Assembly (NCBI RefSeq): GCF_000143535.2
Contig: NC_037310.1
Coordinates: 310,001 to 374,000, forward strand
DNA: 64,000 nt
Direction of reading: 5' to 3'
Origin: Botrytis cinerea B05.10
Taxonomy: Eukaryota; Ascomycota; Leotiomycetes; Helotiales; Sclerotiniaceae
Shown piece by piece: positions 23,393-35,800 of this stretch. The position numbers were made by a program, and so were the translations under genes. The notes below the pieces were generated by a model. It searched no databases, was not told where the DNA came from, and saw only the letters and a program-made list of their open reading frames with translations. Position 1 is the first letter of the stretch; each line of letters begins with the position of its first letter.

Positions 23393-26300
23393 TGTTGTCG
23401 TAAGTTTCCTGCAATGAAGAAAGGGATGATAGATGCATACATGCACAAACACAAACACACACACTATTGTTATCGAATTATATTACTTTCCATTTTCAAT
23501 CCTTGAAGCATACTTTAAAGCCAGCACTAGCACTCAAAGTCAGCTCCAAGAAAAATCGCCAGACTGATCCATTAAAGCAAGATGCAGAGACTTCTGGACA
23601 GGAGAGTTATGAATAGGAATAAATGGGTAGATTTATAATATGAGATTGAAATTTCCAGAATGGGGAGTGTGTGGATGAGAAGGGTCATGGGATGGGGTAA
23701 TGAGTGGTGGTGAATGAGGAGTATGGGTGTTGTGGTGTAGAGGATGGGTGAATCTCTGATTCGAAGAAGTTGCGAGAGGATGGAGATGCTTTGATAGAAA
23801 GAAGGAGGAAATGGTAGATTGGAGCTTACCCAGATCGTGATCGTATGATACACCCACCATTCTTTATTTAAGAAGAAAGCGTCTCAGATGGTTTGATCGT
23901 TGTAGTTGAAGAAAGGAGCTTAAGGGAAGTAAGAGAGATTTATCTATTCTGTTTAACTATTCTTATTGACTATACTCTACTAAAGTAAATCTTTGGTTCA
24001 TAATATCTGATCTGCAAAACTGGAAATGAAAATCATTTATCGCTTAAATACACAATCCCCTTTCTTCCCACTTCCGAAATCACAACCACAGAATGAATAC
24101 AGATGAAATATTTACCACACTTGCAAACCCATGTCAATCCGCCTGCAATTGTGAAGTCAGAATACAGAATATGCGTTGTAGAATCATTCGATGAGATATC
24201 TTGACTTTGGTCATTGTGGAATGTGTCGATGAGTGTAAAATGGAATGATCTTGTTATTTCACAAGATGAAGCCTGGAGACAGAGTGGAAAAATATCCATA
24301 GCAGAAATGGAGCGGTGAGTGAGATAAAGATAGATTTACAGATCAATTTCTACTATATTCAAAGATCAGAAGTACAATATTCCATTAACTGAATGTTATT
24401 TAAGAACAGAGCACGTAGTGTAGAATATATTCCTACAACAAACGCTGCCTCTAACAAATCTCATCTTGATGGCTCAATTTCGCATGATCTTGATACATGG
24501 GAAGGAGTGAGAAAGTGGGGAAATGATGCGCAATTAAGAGTAGGAGTAAGAGTAATAAGAGTGAGAGTGAGAATCAAGGAGTGGGAGTGAAGGGTGTGGA
24601 AATTAGAACACAGAGAAAAGGTAAGAGAAAGTTACGTTATTCACTCGGTTGCGGATAATCATTTTGAGAAATGCAATCTTTAAGAGTACAGTTGAAGGAT
24701 AGTAGATTCTTCTGCCACTCCAGAGAAATAACAAAAGTGAACAAAGCGAGAAATTAAGGCATGTGAAAAGCTCCAATTCTCTCTGAAATCAGGAATACTT
24801 CTTAGGAAATTCATATGGAAAATTGGAGCATGAGACAGGGGTTGAATATATGTTGCTTGCATTGCGCTTAGACTCGTCTCGAAATAGATATTCAGGAGAT
24901 CGACAATGGAAATATTACTGTCGTCGATTTTCTGGAATACTTGACATAACTTTCACACACACGAATCGAAACTCCAACGAAAATTAAATTTAGAGACAAC
25001 TCGTACCCAGAAGTCTAAGTGAGTATTCTTTAGCTTTGCTCTGAGACCTAAATATTGAGATCTGATACCACAGCACCACTTTAAGTGTTTAGTAATAGTT
25101 TTGGGTCTGACTTTGTGAGGGAAAAAAGGGAGATGAGGAACTTCTCATATAAATAGGTGTAGAAGCAAAGGGGGTAGGAGCTACGCATCATATTTCTGGA
25201 TTTTTCATAATGGGCTGTGGTAATTGGATGGGATTGAATCTCTCATTTACCGTCGTATTGCACTTTTACGGCTAGAGATGCGATGTATCGGAGCAATTTC
25301 TAAAGTTTGCAATTTTACTAATACAGGAGAAATTCCTAATGTGAAGCTAGGGATATACTCACTCAGACTTGCGGGGCAGAAGTTGCTTATTCGCTCCCGT
25401 ATATATGAGTCCGATTAATAAGAGATAGGAAGAAGAAAAATAGAGGTATTTGGATTAGAATTTATTAGGAAATGATGATGAAGTGTGGTTGTTATTTTCC
25501 GTCCTTATTACTGTCACCAATTACCTTACAAATCTATATATAAGATAGATTTCCGGGCAATACAGTGTAACAAAATTATTAGATAAATACAAATTCGAAG
25601 AGTTCAGAGAGAATGGATCTCCTGATACCATCGGAACGACCAAAACATCTTTAAATCTCTGAAATCTGTCATAAAGATAGATCACTTGTCTTGATCATAT
25701 ATGCGGCGACCAGGTTGATTGATACAGCGCTTTTAAGGACCGGATTTAGAGAATGTATAGATATTGGAAGGGCAGCAAGGAGAGTATGAGCGGGGTTATT
25801 GATGGGAAGTGAATGAATACCGACTTAAATGATTGGGTACATGGGCAAGAACTGACAAAGAGTCTGCCTCTATTTTTTCATTCTTGATATTGCCAGTGAA
25901 TCAATCTGACTATTCAGCGAATGCATTCTCATGCCTTTATTTAAGAAATCGGAGTTCTGAAGTTTTGAATTATTCAAACGTTCTAGTCGGAACCCTGAAC
26001 AAGCGGAAACATGAGAGCGTTTTCCTTGAATTAATAAGATTCAAAGAAGTCATTTCGCTGGAAATTCATGTAAACATTCTAGATATGCCAGGGTAGAAAT
26101 TCGAGAGTAATAATAACTATCCAAGATATTCTCACCGTTGATTATAGTACTGTTGCTTTCGGGGATGAAAATAATAACTTTCGTCTCAACAGTGCACAAC
26201 TCCCATCACAAATCATCGAAATGCGTTGAATACTGGAGACGATGTCCCTAATTATTGATTGCGAGTAATATCAATCTGCAAAGGTTTTGCGGAGATGGCC

Positions 26301-26529
26301 ACTTTCTCTCCCTGACACATTGAATGTCCCCTTCGAAGACATGCTATAGATGACTGAACAACTACTGTGCTGTTATTTTATAGACAATAACTTGTGAACT
26401 ATAGCGGGTGAGATTTACCGTTCGGTAGAGGTAGAATACATGGCATTCGCAGAATGGCATGCAAAACATGTAGGAGATTGGTAGTGAATCACATACCCTC
26501 CAAACCATTGCACCACCAAGTCTATCTTT

Positions 26530-26577
26530 CCGCCTCCCCGCCTTCCCGCCTTCCCGCCTTCCCGCCTTCCCGCCTTC
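26530..26577. repeat. 8-bp minisatellite CCCGCCTT
   Basis: Five to six tandem units, C-rich on the plus strand. Confidence 0.85.
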
Positions 26578-27673
26578 ACAAATTCCTCAAGATTCTCCTA
26601 TGTTTATATTCTCACCCCGTCTTTGAACAGTCCGATATCATTCCTTCACAGCCTCTCCAAAATTCTTCAATCCCCAAGCATATACAGAACAATCAAATCT
26701 TGCACTCCATCAACAATCACAATTTCCCCAGACTATTTACAAATACTTTGCACTCATTTGACAACGCCCAACAATACCCGACAATATTCCTGACAAGGCG
26801 CTAATGACTAGATAGTGAATAGCAAGGGAAAGTAGCCTTTTCAGTGATTAATCCAGAACTATTACTGTCGGCTACCGAATATGTCGCTATCCTTATTATT
26901 TCCACATTTCGGATGATGCATTCTAGCGACAATGAAAAACCACCAGTCTCCTAGTCGGAATTCCCCCAAAATTATCTGCTCATGGTCTGCGTCATCATCC
27001 TAATGGAGAATACAGATACCCGAGCTTACGTCTTTGGTACACTCTATAGCAAGCTCCCAATGGTGATGCAGGTCAAGAACATAGATAACATCTAGATGAA
27101 GCTTTTCAAGAAGCACACTTGCGCCGACAAACAATGTTGTAATATTGTTAAGTTAATGCGTGCGAGTACATATCATGAGAATGGATCGTTGTCACTCGAC
27201 GATGATAGCATGTTGCTGTCTCGAGGCTAAAGAGAATGCAACGACTGAACTACTGGTATTTCTCTGGCCTACAGTATGATAGGACAAGAGTTATTCTGCG
27301 GAAGCGAGTGAGTGAGGAAGCGCTAGGCATTTTTGGACCTAGCTATGTGATTTTTCGCATTTGGGATCATGCAAGGAGGTGATTCTCATTGGTTTGGCAG
27401 GAAAGGAGTCACAAATTAAGGACCATCAGAAAAAAAAATACGCCTTTTTGAATTGTCCATTGATTTTCCCCCACAACATTTCATCAGCTAAACATCATAT
27501 GCATCTATGCCTCCCTAACATCAGATTCCCACGTGCGCCTATCTTATTATTCGCAAAGCTAAAATCCGTAACCTAATTGCATTCGCTAAAACATGCGTAT
27601 CATAGATATCATCATTGTAAAGAGTCCTTGAGTAGAGTGGGTATATTTTCCGCAAACGCTGAAATGCAATAAC

Positions 27674-28748
27674 TTATTCATCCTTGACGATTAATCCGTC
27701 TGAAATACTGGATCTTTGAGCGAACTCACTGTTGAGGTTAGTTACGTTAATGAATCAGCATGAGAAATGGGGAAACTCACGTCCAACTTCCATCATACAC
27801 CTTTCGTGTACCTGACTCTCCATATGCTTCTGCCAATGCAGCATCGATAATGGTAGCTGTAACACCTGTGCCACAACTGCTGACGATAGGCTTTGCTGGA
27901 TCAATACCCTTGCTCTCAAATATCTTCCTCAATTGGTCGGCGGGTAACAACGTCTTGGTAGTTGGATCCAATAGTTCTCCCATAGGCAAACTGATACTAC
28001 CCTTCATGTGACCACTGGTCAAACCTTCTCTAGGCTCGGGATCCTTTCCTGTCCACCTTCCATAACTTCTCGCATCCAGTATTTGTACTCCTTCTGCTCC
28101 TTCTTTACCAGTATCTTTAACAATCTCACTAATCTCCTCGAAATCCGCAACTTTACTTTCATCCAGTTGTGGAATCGGATATGCGCAAGTATCAACATCC
28201 CAGAATTCCCCACTTTCAGTTGGATACCCCTCTTCCACCCACAATTTGAAATTGTTCAAAACATGTACACTTGGATGTCCGAAAACCTTTAATGTCCATC
28301 CTACTCTCGGCGCGCTGAATAAGCCTTGCTCGTGAGAATCGTATACGACAACTGTATCATCTCTGCGGATTCCCAACGCGCTCATAGCGGATGCGAATGT
28401 TTTCGCATCGGGGAGCATATGAGGATAAGGAGAACGTTTGTCGCATACTTTATCGAGATCAAAGAAACGACTGGAGGGAATTCGCTTTTCGCGGAAGGTC
28501 TGGAGACCATTGAGGGGAGAGGTTGGGAGGAACCATGTTGAGCAGACGGCGACGGTGCGGGGAGATGTGGAGATCTTGGAGGGGGGATTCTTTTTAAGAG
28601 CTTCGGAGAGTTCGGAGGGAGTGACGAGATACGATGAGAATGATCGTTGGGAAGTCATGGTGATGTATCTAGAGAATGTAGAAGTGAGAGGTTGTCGTGA
28701 GAAAGAGCTCAAAGTTGGAGCTCGTCGATAGAGCATAGATGCTGCCAT
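27674..28748 (-). CDS. TUM1: 3-mercaptopyruvate/thiosulfate sulfurtransferase, two rhodanese domains
   Basis: Transfers sulfane sulfur, by family for 2-thiolation of tRNA and cysteine catabolism; probably mitochondrial. Exons 28748-27781 and 27728-27674; product 340 aa. The N-terminal about 35 residues are Arg/Ser-rich without acidic residues, a matrix-targeting look; an internal MTSQRSF could give a cytosolic form. The first (inactive) rhodanese domain spans about 40-170 (FFDLDKVCDK, DTVVVYDSHEQGLFSAPRVGW). The second spans about 215-330 and has LDARSYGRWTG, SGHMKGSISLP and the active-site loop SSCGTGVTA with Cys near 292. CGxGVTA resembles the mercaptopyruvate sulfurtransferase loop rather than the CRKGVTA of rhodanese. 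The tiny last exon completes YDGSWTEFAQRSS, the conserved C-terminal motif, which fixes the splice. Confidence 0.9.
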
Positions 28749-29205
28749 TATGGCAGATATGATGTTATCGCAGATTAATAAGAATTTACCATGAACTTGA
28801 GCAAGCTTTCGCTACGTTTCGATCCCAGTTGGAGTTTGGAGATGCGTGAAGTAAATAAAGCTTAGATCTGAACAATAGAGCTCCCAATTTCGGAACAAAG
28901 ATTGGAATATGTGAATGTTGTAATCTTCCTTTTGTTTGTAAGTGTTTGGTTGTTGGAGATTATTGGAGTGTAACCTTATCAACCGCTCAGAAGCTTATCA
29001 GAGCTTCAGATAAAAAAAAACGTATCACGTGATATGACCATCTGCCCGGTGTTGCTCCCCCGCATTGTTTGTTGATTAGGATCAAGCAATCGCGTCCACG
29101 GCCTCCAATGCCTCCAATGCCTACAACGTTTGAAGTTGCTTTGATACCGATACTCGAGCTCCGCGAATAGTTGCGGAATCAGCGCCAGCGCCAAAGACCA
29201 AGAAA
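28749..29205. promoter_or_regulatory. Divergent promoter region, sulfurtransferase / APC11
   Basis: 457 bp between the two start codons; no ORF of note. It contains one CACGTG palindrome, listed separately. Confidence 0.6.
29023..29034. promoter_or_regulatory. CACGTG E-box in a 12-bp perfect palindrome
   Basis: TATCACGTGATA is fully self-complementary. TCACGTGA is the optimal Cbf1-type bHLH site, which in yeast controls sulfur (MET) genes. It lies 275 bp upstream of the sulfurtransferase start and 170 bp upstream of the APC11 start. Binding is inferred. Confidence 0.45.
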
Positions 29206-29656
29206 ATGAAAGTAAAGATCAGAACATGGAATGCGGTTGCAACTTGGAGGTGGGATCTTGACGAAGACGACGTCTGTGGTATTTGCCAGGTACATTTCGA
29301 TGGGACATGTCCTACTTGCAAATACCCTGGAGATGATTGCAGCTTGCGTATGTCACCTCAACTCCGTATACTTGAGTGGCGCAACTGATTAGGCAAAATA
29401 GTATCAGGAAAATGCGGGCACAATTTCCACATGGTCAGTTACGAATTCCATTGATTGTCGGACCCCATGTTAACAAAGGTTCAGCATTGCATAGTAGAAT
29501 GGATCAAACAAGATTCATCTAAAGGGCAGTGTCCTATGTGCAGACAGAGTAAGATTCTTCTAGCGTGGACGAGATTATCGCAGAATGTTGATCGATTGCG
29601 CAGAATTCGAATGGACCGACAATACAACTGCGCCAGAGCTAGTACAACCTTCATGA
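29206..29656 (+). CDS. APC11: Anaphase-promoting complex subunit 11 (RING-H2), four exons
   Basis: RING subunit of the APC/C ubiquitin ligase that recruits the E2 for degradation of securin and cyclins. Exons 29206-29347, 29402-29433 (32 bp), 29485-29548, 29604-29656; product 96 aa, close to the family norm. The N-terminus MKVKIRTWNAVATWRWD is diagnostic. CGICQVHFDGTCPTC and the PGDDC segment provide the zinc ligands typical of APC11. Exon 2 gives SGKCGHNFHM, exon 3 HCIVEWI and CPMCRQ, and exon 4 completes QKFEW, the hallmark C-terminus, before a short tail. Exon 3 could also begin at 29479, adding two residues (VQ), but the TTCAG acceptor restores the family's FHMHCI and is preferred. Unspliced ORFs in this segment hide the gene. 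Confidence 0.92.
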
Positions 29657-30332
29657 CCAAACAGATGCTCATAGAAGAGCGCGAGAACACGGCGTACGAA
29701 ATACCACCATCGAGGCTGAGGAGTTATCTTATTTTATATGGCGTTAATGGAAACGAGGCAGAAAGTTTGGCAGGCGCTGGGCGATTATTGATACCCTCGA
29801 CTTATGTACAGAATGTATGATTATTGTTGTCGCAATATGTGGAGGACCACATCGAAAGCAAATGAACAATTGGCACATAGAATACAATCGAATCATACCA
29901 ATCTTTGTTTTTGTCATATTTCCACGAATTAGTTGCTCGACTTTCCAGTACCACCCAGCACAATTTTGCAGCACTTTCCTCTTTTTATCGAATAATTACT
30001 CCAACGTACAGTCTTATCGCCCAGTCACTACGTGTCTCGATTTAAAGCTCAGTCGTACTTGGAACAAAACCACTCGATGTCTTATGCTTGAGTTGAGCGG
30101 ACTCTGATAGATCCGTGATACTTTATACTAGTGGTGTTTTAGCTTATTTCTATTTCCAACGGACAAACTCTTTCCTCCATCAATATCTCTCTCCTAGTCA
30201 CTCAAACCTTTTCAAACAATGGGAGATAGCATTGTTGCTTTGGGCCGGGGAAATCCAGAGACCAGATGGTTTTCGCATAGGAGCAGTGTTGATTTCTCAT
30301 TGAATATATTATTTACAACACGAATTTCCGTC
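29657..30332. other. Intergenic, APC11 to 5S rRNA
   Basis: No gene seen. Only short ORFs without domains. The last part is the 5' flank of the 5S gene. Confidence 0.5.
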
Positions 30333-30451
30333 ACATACGACCATAGACTGAGGAGAATTGGGCATCCCGTCCGCTCTGCCATACACAAGCCTCAGATCGG
30401 CAGATTAGTAGTTGGGTGGGTGACCACCAGCGAATCCCTGCTGTTGTATGT
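30333..30451 (+). rRNA. 5S ribosomal RNA, complete, dispersed copy
   Basis: 119 nt beginning ACATACGACCATAGACTG and ending GTTGTATGT, so the terminal stem ACATAC/GTATGT closes. Internal blocks GGGCATCCCGTCCGCTCTG, TTAGTAGTTGGGTGGGTG and ACCACCAGCGAATCCC are the conserved fungal 5S segments that hold the RNA polymerase III internal control region (A box, intermediate element, C box). It is not in an rDNA repeat: neighbours are APC11 and a hydrolase gene, as expected in filamentous ascomycetes where 5S genes are scattered. No obvious inactivating change is seen. Confidence 0.95.
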
Positions 30452-30469
30452 TTTTTTTGTTTTTTTTTT
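30451..30469 (+). terminator. RNA polymerase III T-run terminator of the 5S gene
   Basis: Two T runs (8 and 10) separated by one G directly after the 5S 3' end. Confidence 0.85.
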
Positions 30470-31506
30470 GTTGCATGATTTTCCATTCTTTCTTAACTAT
30501 ACAATCAAGAAATGATGCTTTTTGGTTTTAAAAATGGCGGAAGAAGCTTATGTTGTGCTATAATGCTTGCCTTTTTGTGGGAGTCCACATCCGGTTGCAT
30601 CTCAACAGCTTTCTTTGGTACTGAGTAAAAGTGTTGAGCTTATTATCTCCTACTGTCATATGGAATGCGGGCTATCCGTAAGCTGTATTCATAACAGCTT
30701 TGTGGCTCTGTCTTGCCTTGTTTATTCCCTCTTTCTGAGTTTTCTGGTTTTCTTCCTTATTGTTTTGGGTCTCGCAACTTGTAGCCTCTACAATGATGCA
30801 AGCCATGGGGCCTCTAGCAATAATTTGGTTGGATTTAAGTCGCAAAACTACTTCTTGCATTGTTCTTTCTGATCTTGAGCTTTATGTACCCTCGTGTAAG
30901 GGTGTGCAAATCAAGCCCAGAATCCAAATATTTACACAACATCACACGCAATGCCATCCCATTGAAACGGCCTTTCGCAGCATAATTCTGGATTTCGGAG
31001 TATATTGAATTCTGCAGCTAAGGCTAAGGAGTAGAAGTCGGCCGCTTTTCTGTTATTGATTATCTATCACTGGTAGACGGTTTGGTCAGCGATTACCCTA
31101 TGTTCACCAAAATGTGCAGGGTTTCGTATATTCTCACACAGCCACGTCAAAGATGATAACCAATTGTGACCTTCAATTGAGGCAGAATTCGTCATCATAT
31201 TTGACCTGTGCTGTGGGAATGTGGTGTAGCTCTTGCAGCAATGTCTTGGTGGTCTCGTTTCGTAAGAGGTATGCATGTAAGTTCTAGGGACAAATAATAC
31301 GATGATCTCCTTCACCGATTCTAATTTATCCTATGCGCTCCTATTTAACCAGTGGTATGTGCAGATCCAATGCACAGCTACATGCAGCATGATTTTATAA
31401 GCAAGTATTTTTTCCTTCGACATCATGATTCTATCCATAATCACAAAATTTCATTCCGTAGAATTCTTCAGTTACTGGAAACTTTGAATTTCGTCCACAT
31501 GTTACC
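30470..31506. other. Intergenic, 5S rRNA to alpha/beta hydrolase
   Basis: AT-rich, with short ORFs on both strands and no recognisable product. The right end is the promoter/5' UTR of the hydrolase gene. Confidence 0.5.
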
Positions 31507-32850
31507 ATGCACTATTTATCCTTCCGCCTTGTTTCTTTCCTGATATGTCTAGCTCCTTGGAACGTACTGTCCGCTCCAACCTACCAATATCTTCGTGAAC
31601 CTCAAACCAACGAGGTCTTTGCTTCAAGAGACTACTTTTATGTTGGTGGTGAATATGTCACTACCTCGACTAATAATACATTGTTTGTGAACCAGATGTA
31701 TGTGGAACATCTCCTCCCAAGTCTAATTGAACAACCTTATCCAATAGTGTTCATTCATGGGCAAAGCATGACTGGTACCGTAAGTGCCCTTCCTTCAGTT
31801 TCATACATCACATGCGCACGCACTAAAACCTGAATTGAGATAGAACTGGCTCAACAAACCCGATGGGTCTCCAGGATGGGCAACCTATTTCTTATCCCAC
31901 GGCTATGAAATATACATTCTGGACCAACCTGCGAGAGGTAGAAGTGCGTGGAACCCAAGCGGTAATACAACATTGGCAACTTATACTGCGGAGAGAACAA
32001 TGCAGAGGTTCACGGCGACGGAGAGATATAACTTGTGGCCTCAAGCGGCGTTGCATACTCAGTGGCCTGGTGTACGTTCATTCTCCTTGTACTACCCTTC
32101 TTAAGTTATCCAAAATTGGGTCTCTGAGCAAGTGAAACCGCTAATCAAACTTCACAAGCGAAATAGAACGGCTCAATAGGGGACCCCATATTCGACGCCT
32201 TCTATGCCTCTACCGTTCAATTTCAATCCGACACAGTAGTTCAAGAAATCAACACGCAAAAGGCAGGAGCAGCACTCCTCAATCGCATAGGCCCCGCAGT
32301 TCTACTGAGTCACTCGCAGGGTGGTCTTATGCCATGGGTCATCGCAGATAAAGTGCCTGAACTGGTGAAAGCCATCGTAGCAATCGAACCGACTGGCCCT
32401 CCATTCCAAGATGTAGTTTTTCCTCCCACAACCCCGGAAGGTTTCACGAGAAATTATGGTATTACAGATATTCCATTGCAGTATGAACCAGAATTTGAGA
32501 TTGGAGAGGTATTAGAGAAAATTCTAGTTACTAACCAAAAGGCTGGACATGGCGAGCTAAAAGAATGCTGGTTGCAAAGGGAGCCAGCGAGACAGCTCAA
32601 AAATTTGAAGGGAATTAAAGTCCTGGTGGAATCAGCAGAGGCGAGCTTTCATAGAGTTTACGACGGATGTACGGTGGAATATCTAAGGCAAGCGGGCGTG
32701 GAGGTGCAGTGGATGAAGCTAGGTGATGAGAAGGACCACCAAGTGGCTGAAATACATGGGAATGGCCATATGCAGTTTATGGAGAAAAACAGTGATATTA
32801 TTGCTGGGGTGTTAGATGACTGGATAAGAGAAGCTGTTGGAGATTATTAG
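31507..32850 (+). CDS. Secreted alpha/beta hydrolase, three exons
   Basis: Predicted serine hydrolase/esterase of unknown substrate. Exons 31507-31779, 31844-32071, 32167-32850, all phase 0; product 394 aa. The signal peptide [20 protein letters not shown] ends near LSA. The fold signatures are [12 protein letters not shown] (oxyanion strand) joined by the first splice to [20 protein letters not shown], then [29 protein letters not shown], and the nucleophile elbow LLSHSQGG with Ser near 217. [11 protein letters not shown] near the C-terminus is the likely catalytic His. The elbow is S-H-S-Q-G rather than G-x-S-x-G, so the first glycine is replaced by serine. Similar proteins are common, poorly characterised ascomycete secreted hydrolases. 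The left neighbour is a 5S gene and the right side is gene-free, so context gives no pathway. Confidence 0.85.
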
Positions 32851-35800
32851 AGGGTATCGGGAAGTACCAAGTCTACACTCTTCCGGAACAACCTCGGAAT
32901 CGAAGGACATAGATCAGAAAAGGCATATCCCCCGCAGACCGCCATTGTCATTGTCTGATTTCTTCAAGACAAGGAAACCTCCGAATGCTGGATACTATAA
33001 TAGTATCATTTCTCCCTCAGCTTTAAGAGCTGGTCAATGTTTACAATGCATATTTCTCACATTGTGCAAAAAGAGAATGAGTTTCCTCGTTGCGAGATTC
33101 CAAATCAATTGGTTTCCATATCTACCCCACCTCCACATCACTAGTTCTTAATACGCGAATCAGAATCGTGGTGAGATGAGCTACATGACAACTAACTTGG
33201 CATCGGCTTATGTATGAATCCAGCGCAACTTTAGTCTTGGTCGATCGTATCCAAGTTTTATTTTTGGCATCATCGTTCTGAGATTTTCGAAGCTGAGGTT
33301 GATCATGTGCTGAAGTTCTTATCACCGAATCTACGGAGAAGCGAGGGACTCTCAATTCCAAAGAAATATGAAGTGTATGGTGATATTTCTTTCCACAATG
33401 TTACTATCGAGCAAGGTCTCGTATTTACCTATCCTGTTTATTCGAGAGCTGGATTTTCTAGTGCATTCGGCCGCTGTATAGATACGGAATTGACTTCTAT
33501 GATTATCTTGGCTATTATGGTCCCCCACATTTTGGTTCTGTTTAAGGTTGATTTGTCGTTCATGGAAAGTTAATTGATGGGGTAATTTCTTGGAATTGAG
33601 ATTGTTGGGTTCATTGATGATGTATGTGAAGAGTAATTGAAAAAGAGTTTGATGAGTGTATTCAATCATTCGCAATTAGAATGTGTCATCTATCCAGGTA
33701 ACGCAATTCGTTCTTTTGGAAACCTAGAGTTAACAGGGAATATTTTCATACTGTTCTTATCTTGAGGAATGTTGGGAGAGCAGATGGAAATGTGTATGTG
33801 TGGAATAATTTTATGATTTCACTTTTTTTTTTTATCAAAATAGAATCAATTGTAACTTCTCTAGTGTGAGGTGGGGTGATTCCAAATTCTTGAAAGTGGT
33901 ATGGTATTTGCCGAGAAACTCGGTAGGTAATCGGCTCTTGAACCAAGACTATATTGGGAACAAAATTTCTGTAATGTTTTCAAGTGTGAACGCTGATCTT
34001 TGATTAGTTGTCTTGGTTGAGCTTTGAGACTACGTGATTGTGTTGTAGTCTCCGAGTGTAGGGTATATAAAGGTCTTCAGTCCTTCGTGTAATTTTCATT
34101 TGTCCGTTTTCCAAATGTTGTGTTTAGATTATTCGAGCTTCCGGACTCGCTTTGATTTTGAACGCTTCTCGATCTTAGAATTCATTCAATGAAGATTACT
34201 ATAGTCCATAAAAGCCCCTTTAGACAGCGTTTCAGGCACTCCCTTAATTTTCCCATTACTTCTTCGCCTACCTTCCATATCCTCAAAGCTGCCGCATTGT
34301 CTCAATCAAGAGATTTCTTGCTAAAACCCTATCGTGCCGCGACGTTGTCTTTCAAAACGCAAACGTCGGGGATACCAGATAGAAGTTTGAAAAGCAACAA
34401 TCCGCATTGAAATTGTTTCATTCGCCCTAATTTATAAATGGGAAGGGTACTCCAAAACTATCGTCTGTTGTAAGATCATCTTCGGAGAGTCGTGGAAACA
34501 AACTCAAGCTCAAGCTAAGCAAGGTAAACTGTTAAAATGAGTGCAGGAGAATCGCACTTGGGGGGGCTTGAAACTATCCTTAATACCGCTCGTAAAGTCA
34601 TGCTCACCAGATATCGTAATTAGTCAGCGGGTAGTCTCGTTGCTTCGCTTATTTTCACATAATCATATTAATACCTACGAGAATGATATGCTGCTATTCC
34701 AGGAGTTGATCTTTGAGGTCGAGATGGCCTGATGGCATGATGGTGATGGAGGTATCTTTCTATTTGTGTGATTAATCGTGGGTCAACTTCATCCATTGAA
34801 GGCTTGTGTGTAGTGGTGAGGGTCCGGTGGACTGTTGGATACGCCATCGTGAGCGTGAACTCGACGATGCGACCCGATGTCTTCACGGGCCTCCACAAAA
34901 CTATGAACGTTCAGGTTGCCGATCGTTCTTTCTAAGATATTGGCGCACGTGTATAGTAATCCTCATCGCATTGGGGATCCGAACAAAGGCTCCATGTGAT
35001 GTATGACTTGACTCATGTGAGGTGGTGGAGGGACGTGTCATCATGGTCGCCTTTCTCCATTGCTCCAGTGTGGCGTGGAGAATCTTCGGAACCAGCGAAT
35101 TTCTTACTTTGTAAACTAGTTTATTAAAGTTTTTCTATACTATTTGACTTTCATTGCTGCCTTGGTGGCATTCATATGTGCATGTTCTGATCAAGGACTC
35201 CCTCTGAAGTCAAATACTCTGCAAATTGGTCTTCTCATTTCGATCAGATGCTTCTTGTGAGTCGATGAAATGTTTAACTATGGGAATACCTTTCCTCCCC
35301 TTTTCCTCCGATATCATGGAAAGTCTCTCTCATCGATAAGCCATACTTCGAATCTTTTTAGCAGAAAACCCTCTTCTATTAAAGTTGATGCCTTGCTGCA
35401 CGTCATTCGGGACTATTTTTGATCATAACACGTACCTGCATGCTCTACACCTGGCTGAGTTTGCCACTTCCATGCTACTGGAATCAAGTTTCGAATAATC
35501 TACGAAGATGATTAGTCCAGGACAAGAAATTATTGTTGGTTTTTCAAGCTTCGTGGCACCTTCCAACAATTCTAGCGCAACACTTCACAGCTACGACCTA
35601 TGAAAGGAACTGATCTTGAGGATTGTTTCTTCTGCATTGGGAGAAATGGTTATTAAGTGGGAACTTTCGTGGCTGATGATTTGATAACTATCGTTTCAGA
35701 TGATGGACTTGTAGATCTATGATTCTTCTGTTATAGGTTCACCACATGGTTCAAATGACAAGAGTATAGCTGAAGGAATAACTTCCTCTTGATACCTGGG

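Noticed and set aside
29455..29820. Open frame of 121 codons continuing past the APC11 RING
   Set aside because: Splicing at 29548/29604 gives the canonical QKFEW end; the longer tail matches nothing and is intron read-through plus downstream DNA.
34189..34410. 73-codon ORF 117 bp downstream of a TATATAAAG box
   Set aside because: Promoter spacing is suggestive, but the product has no recognisable features and chance is likely.
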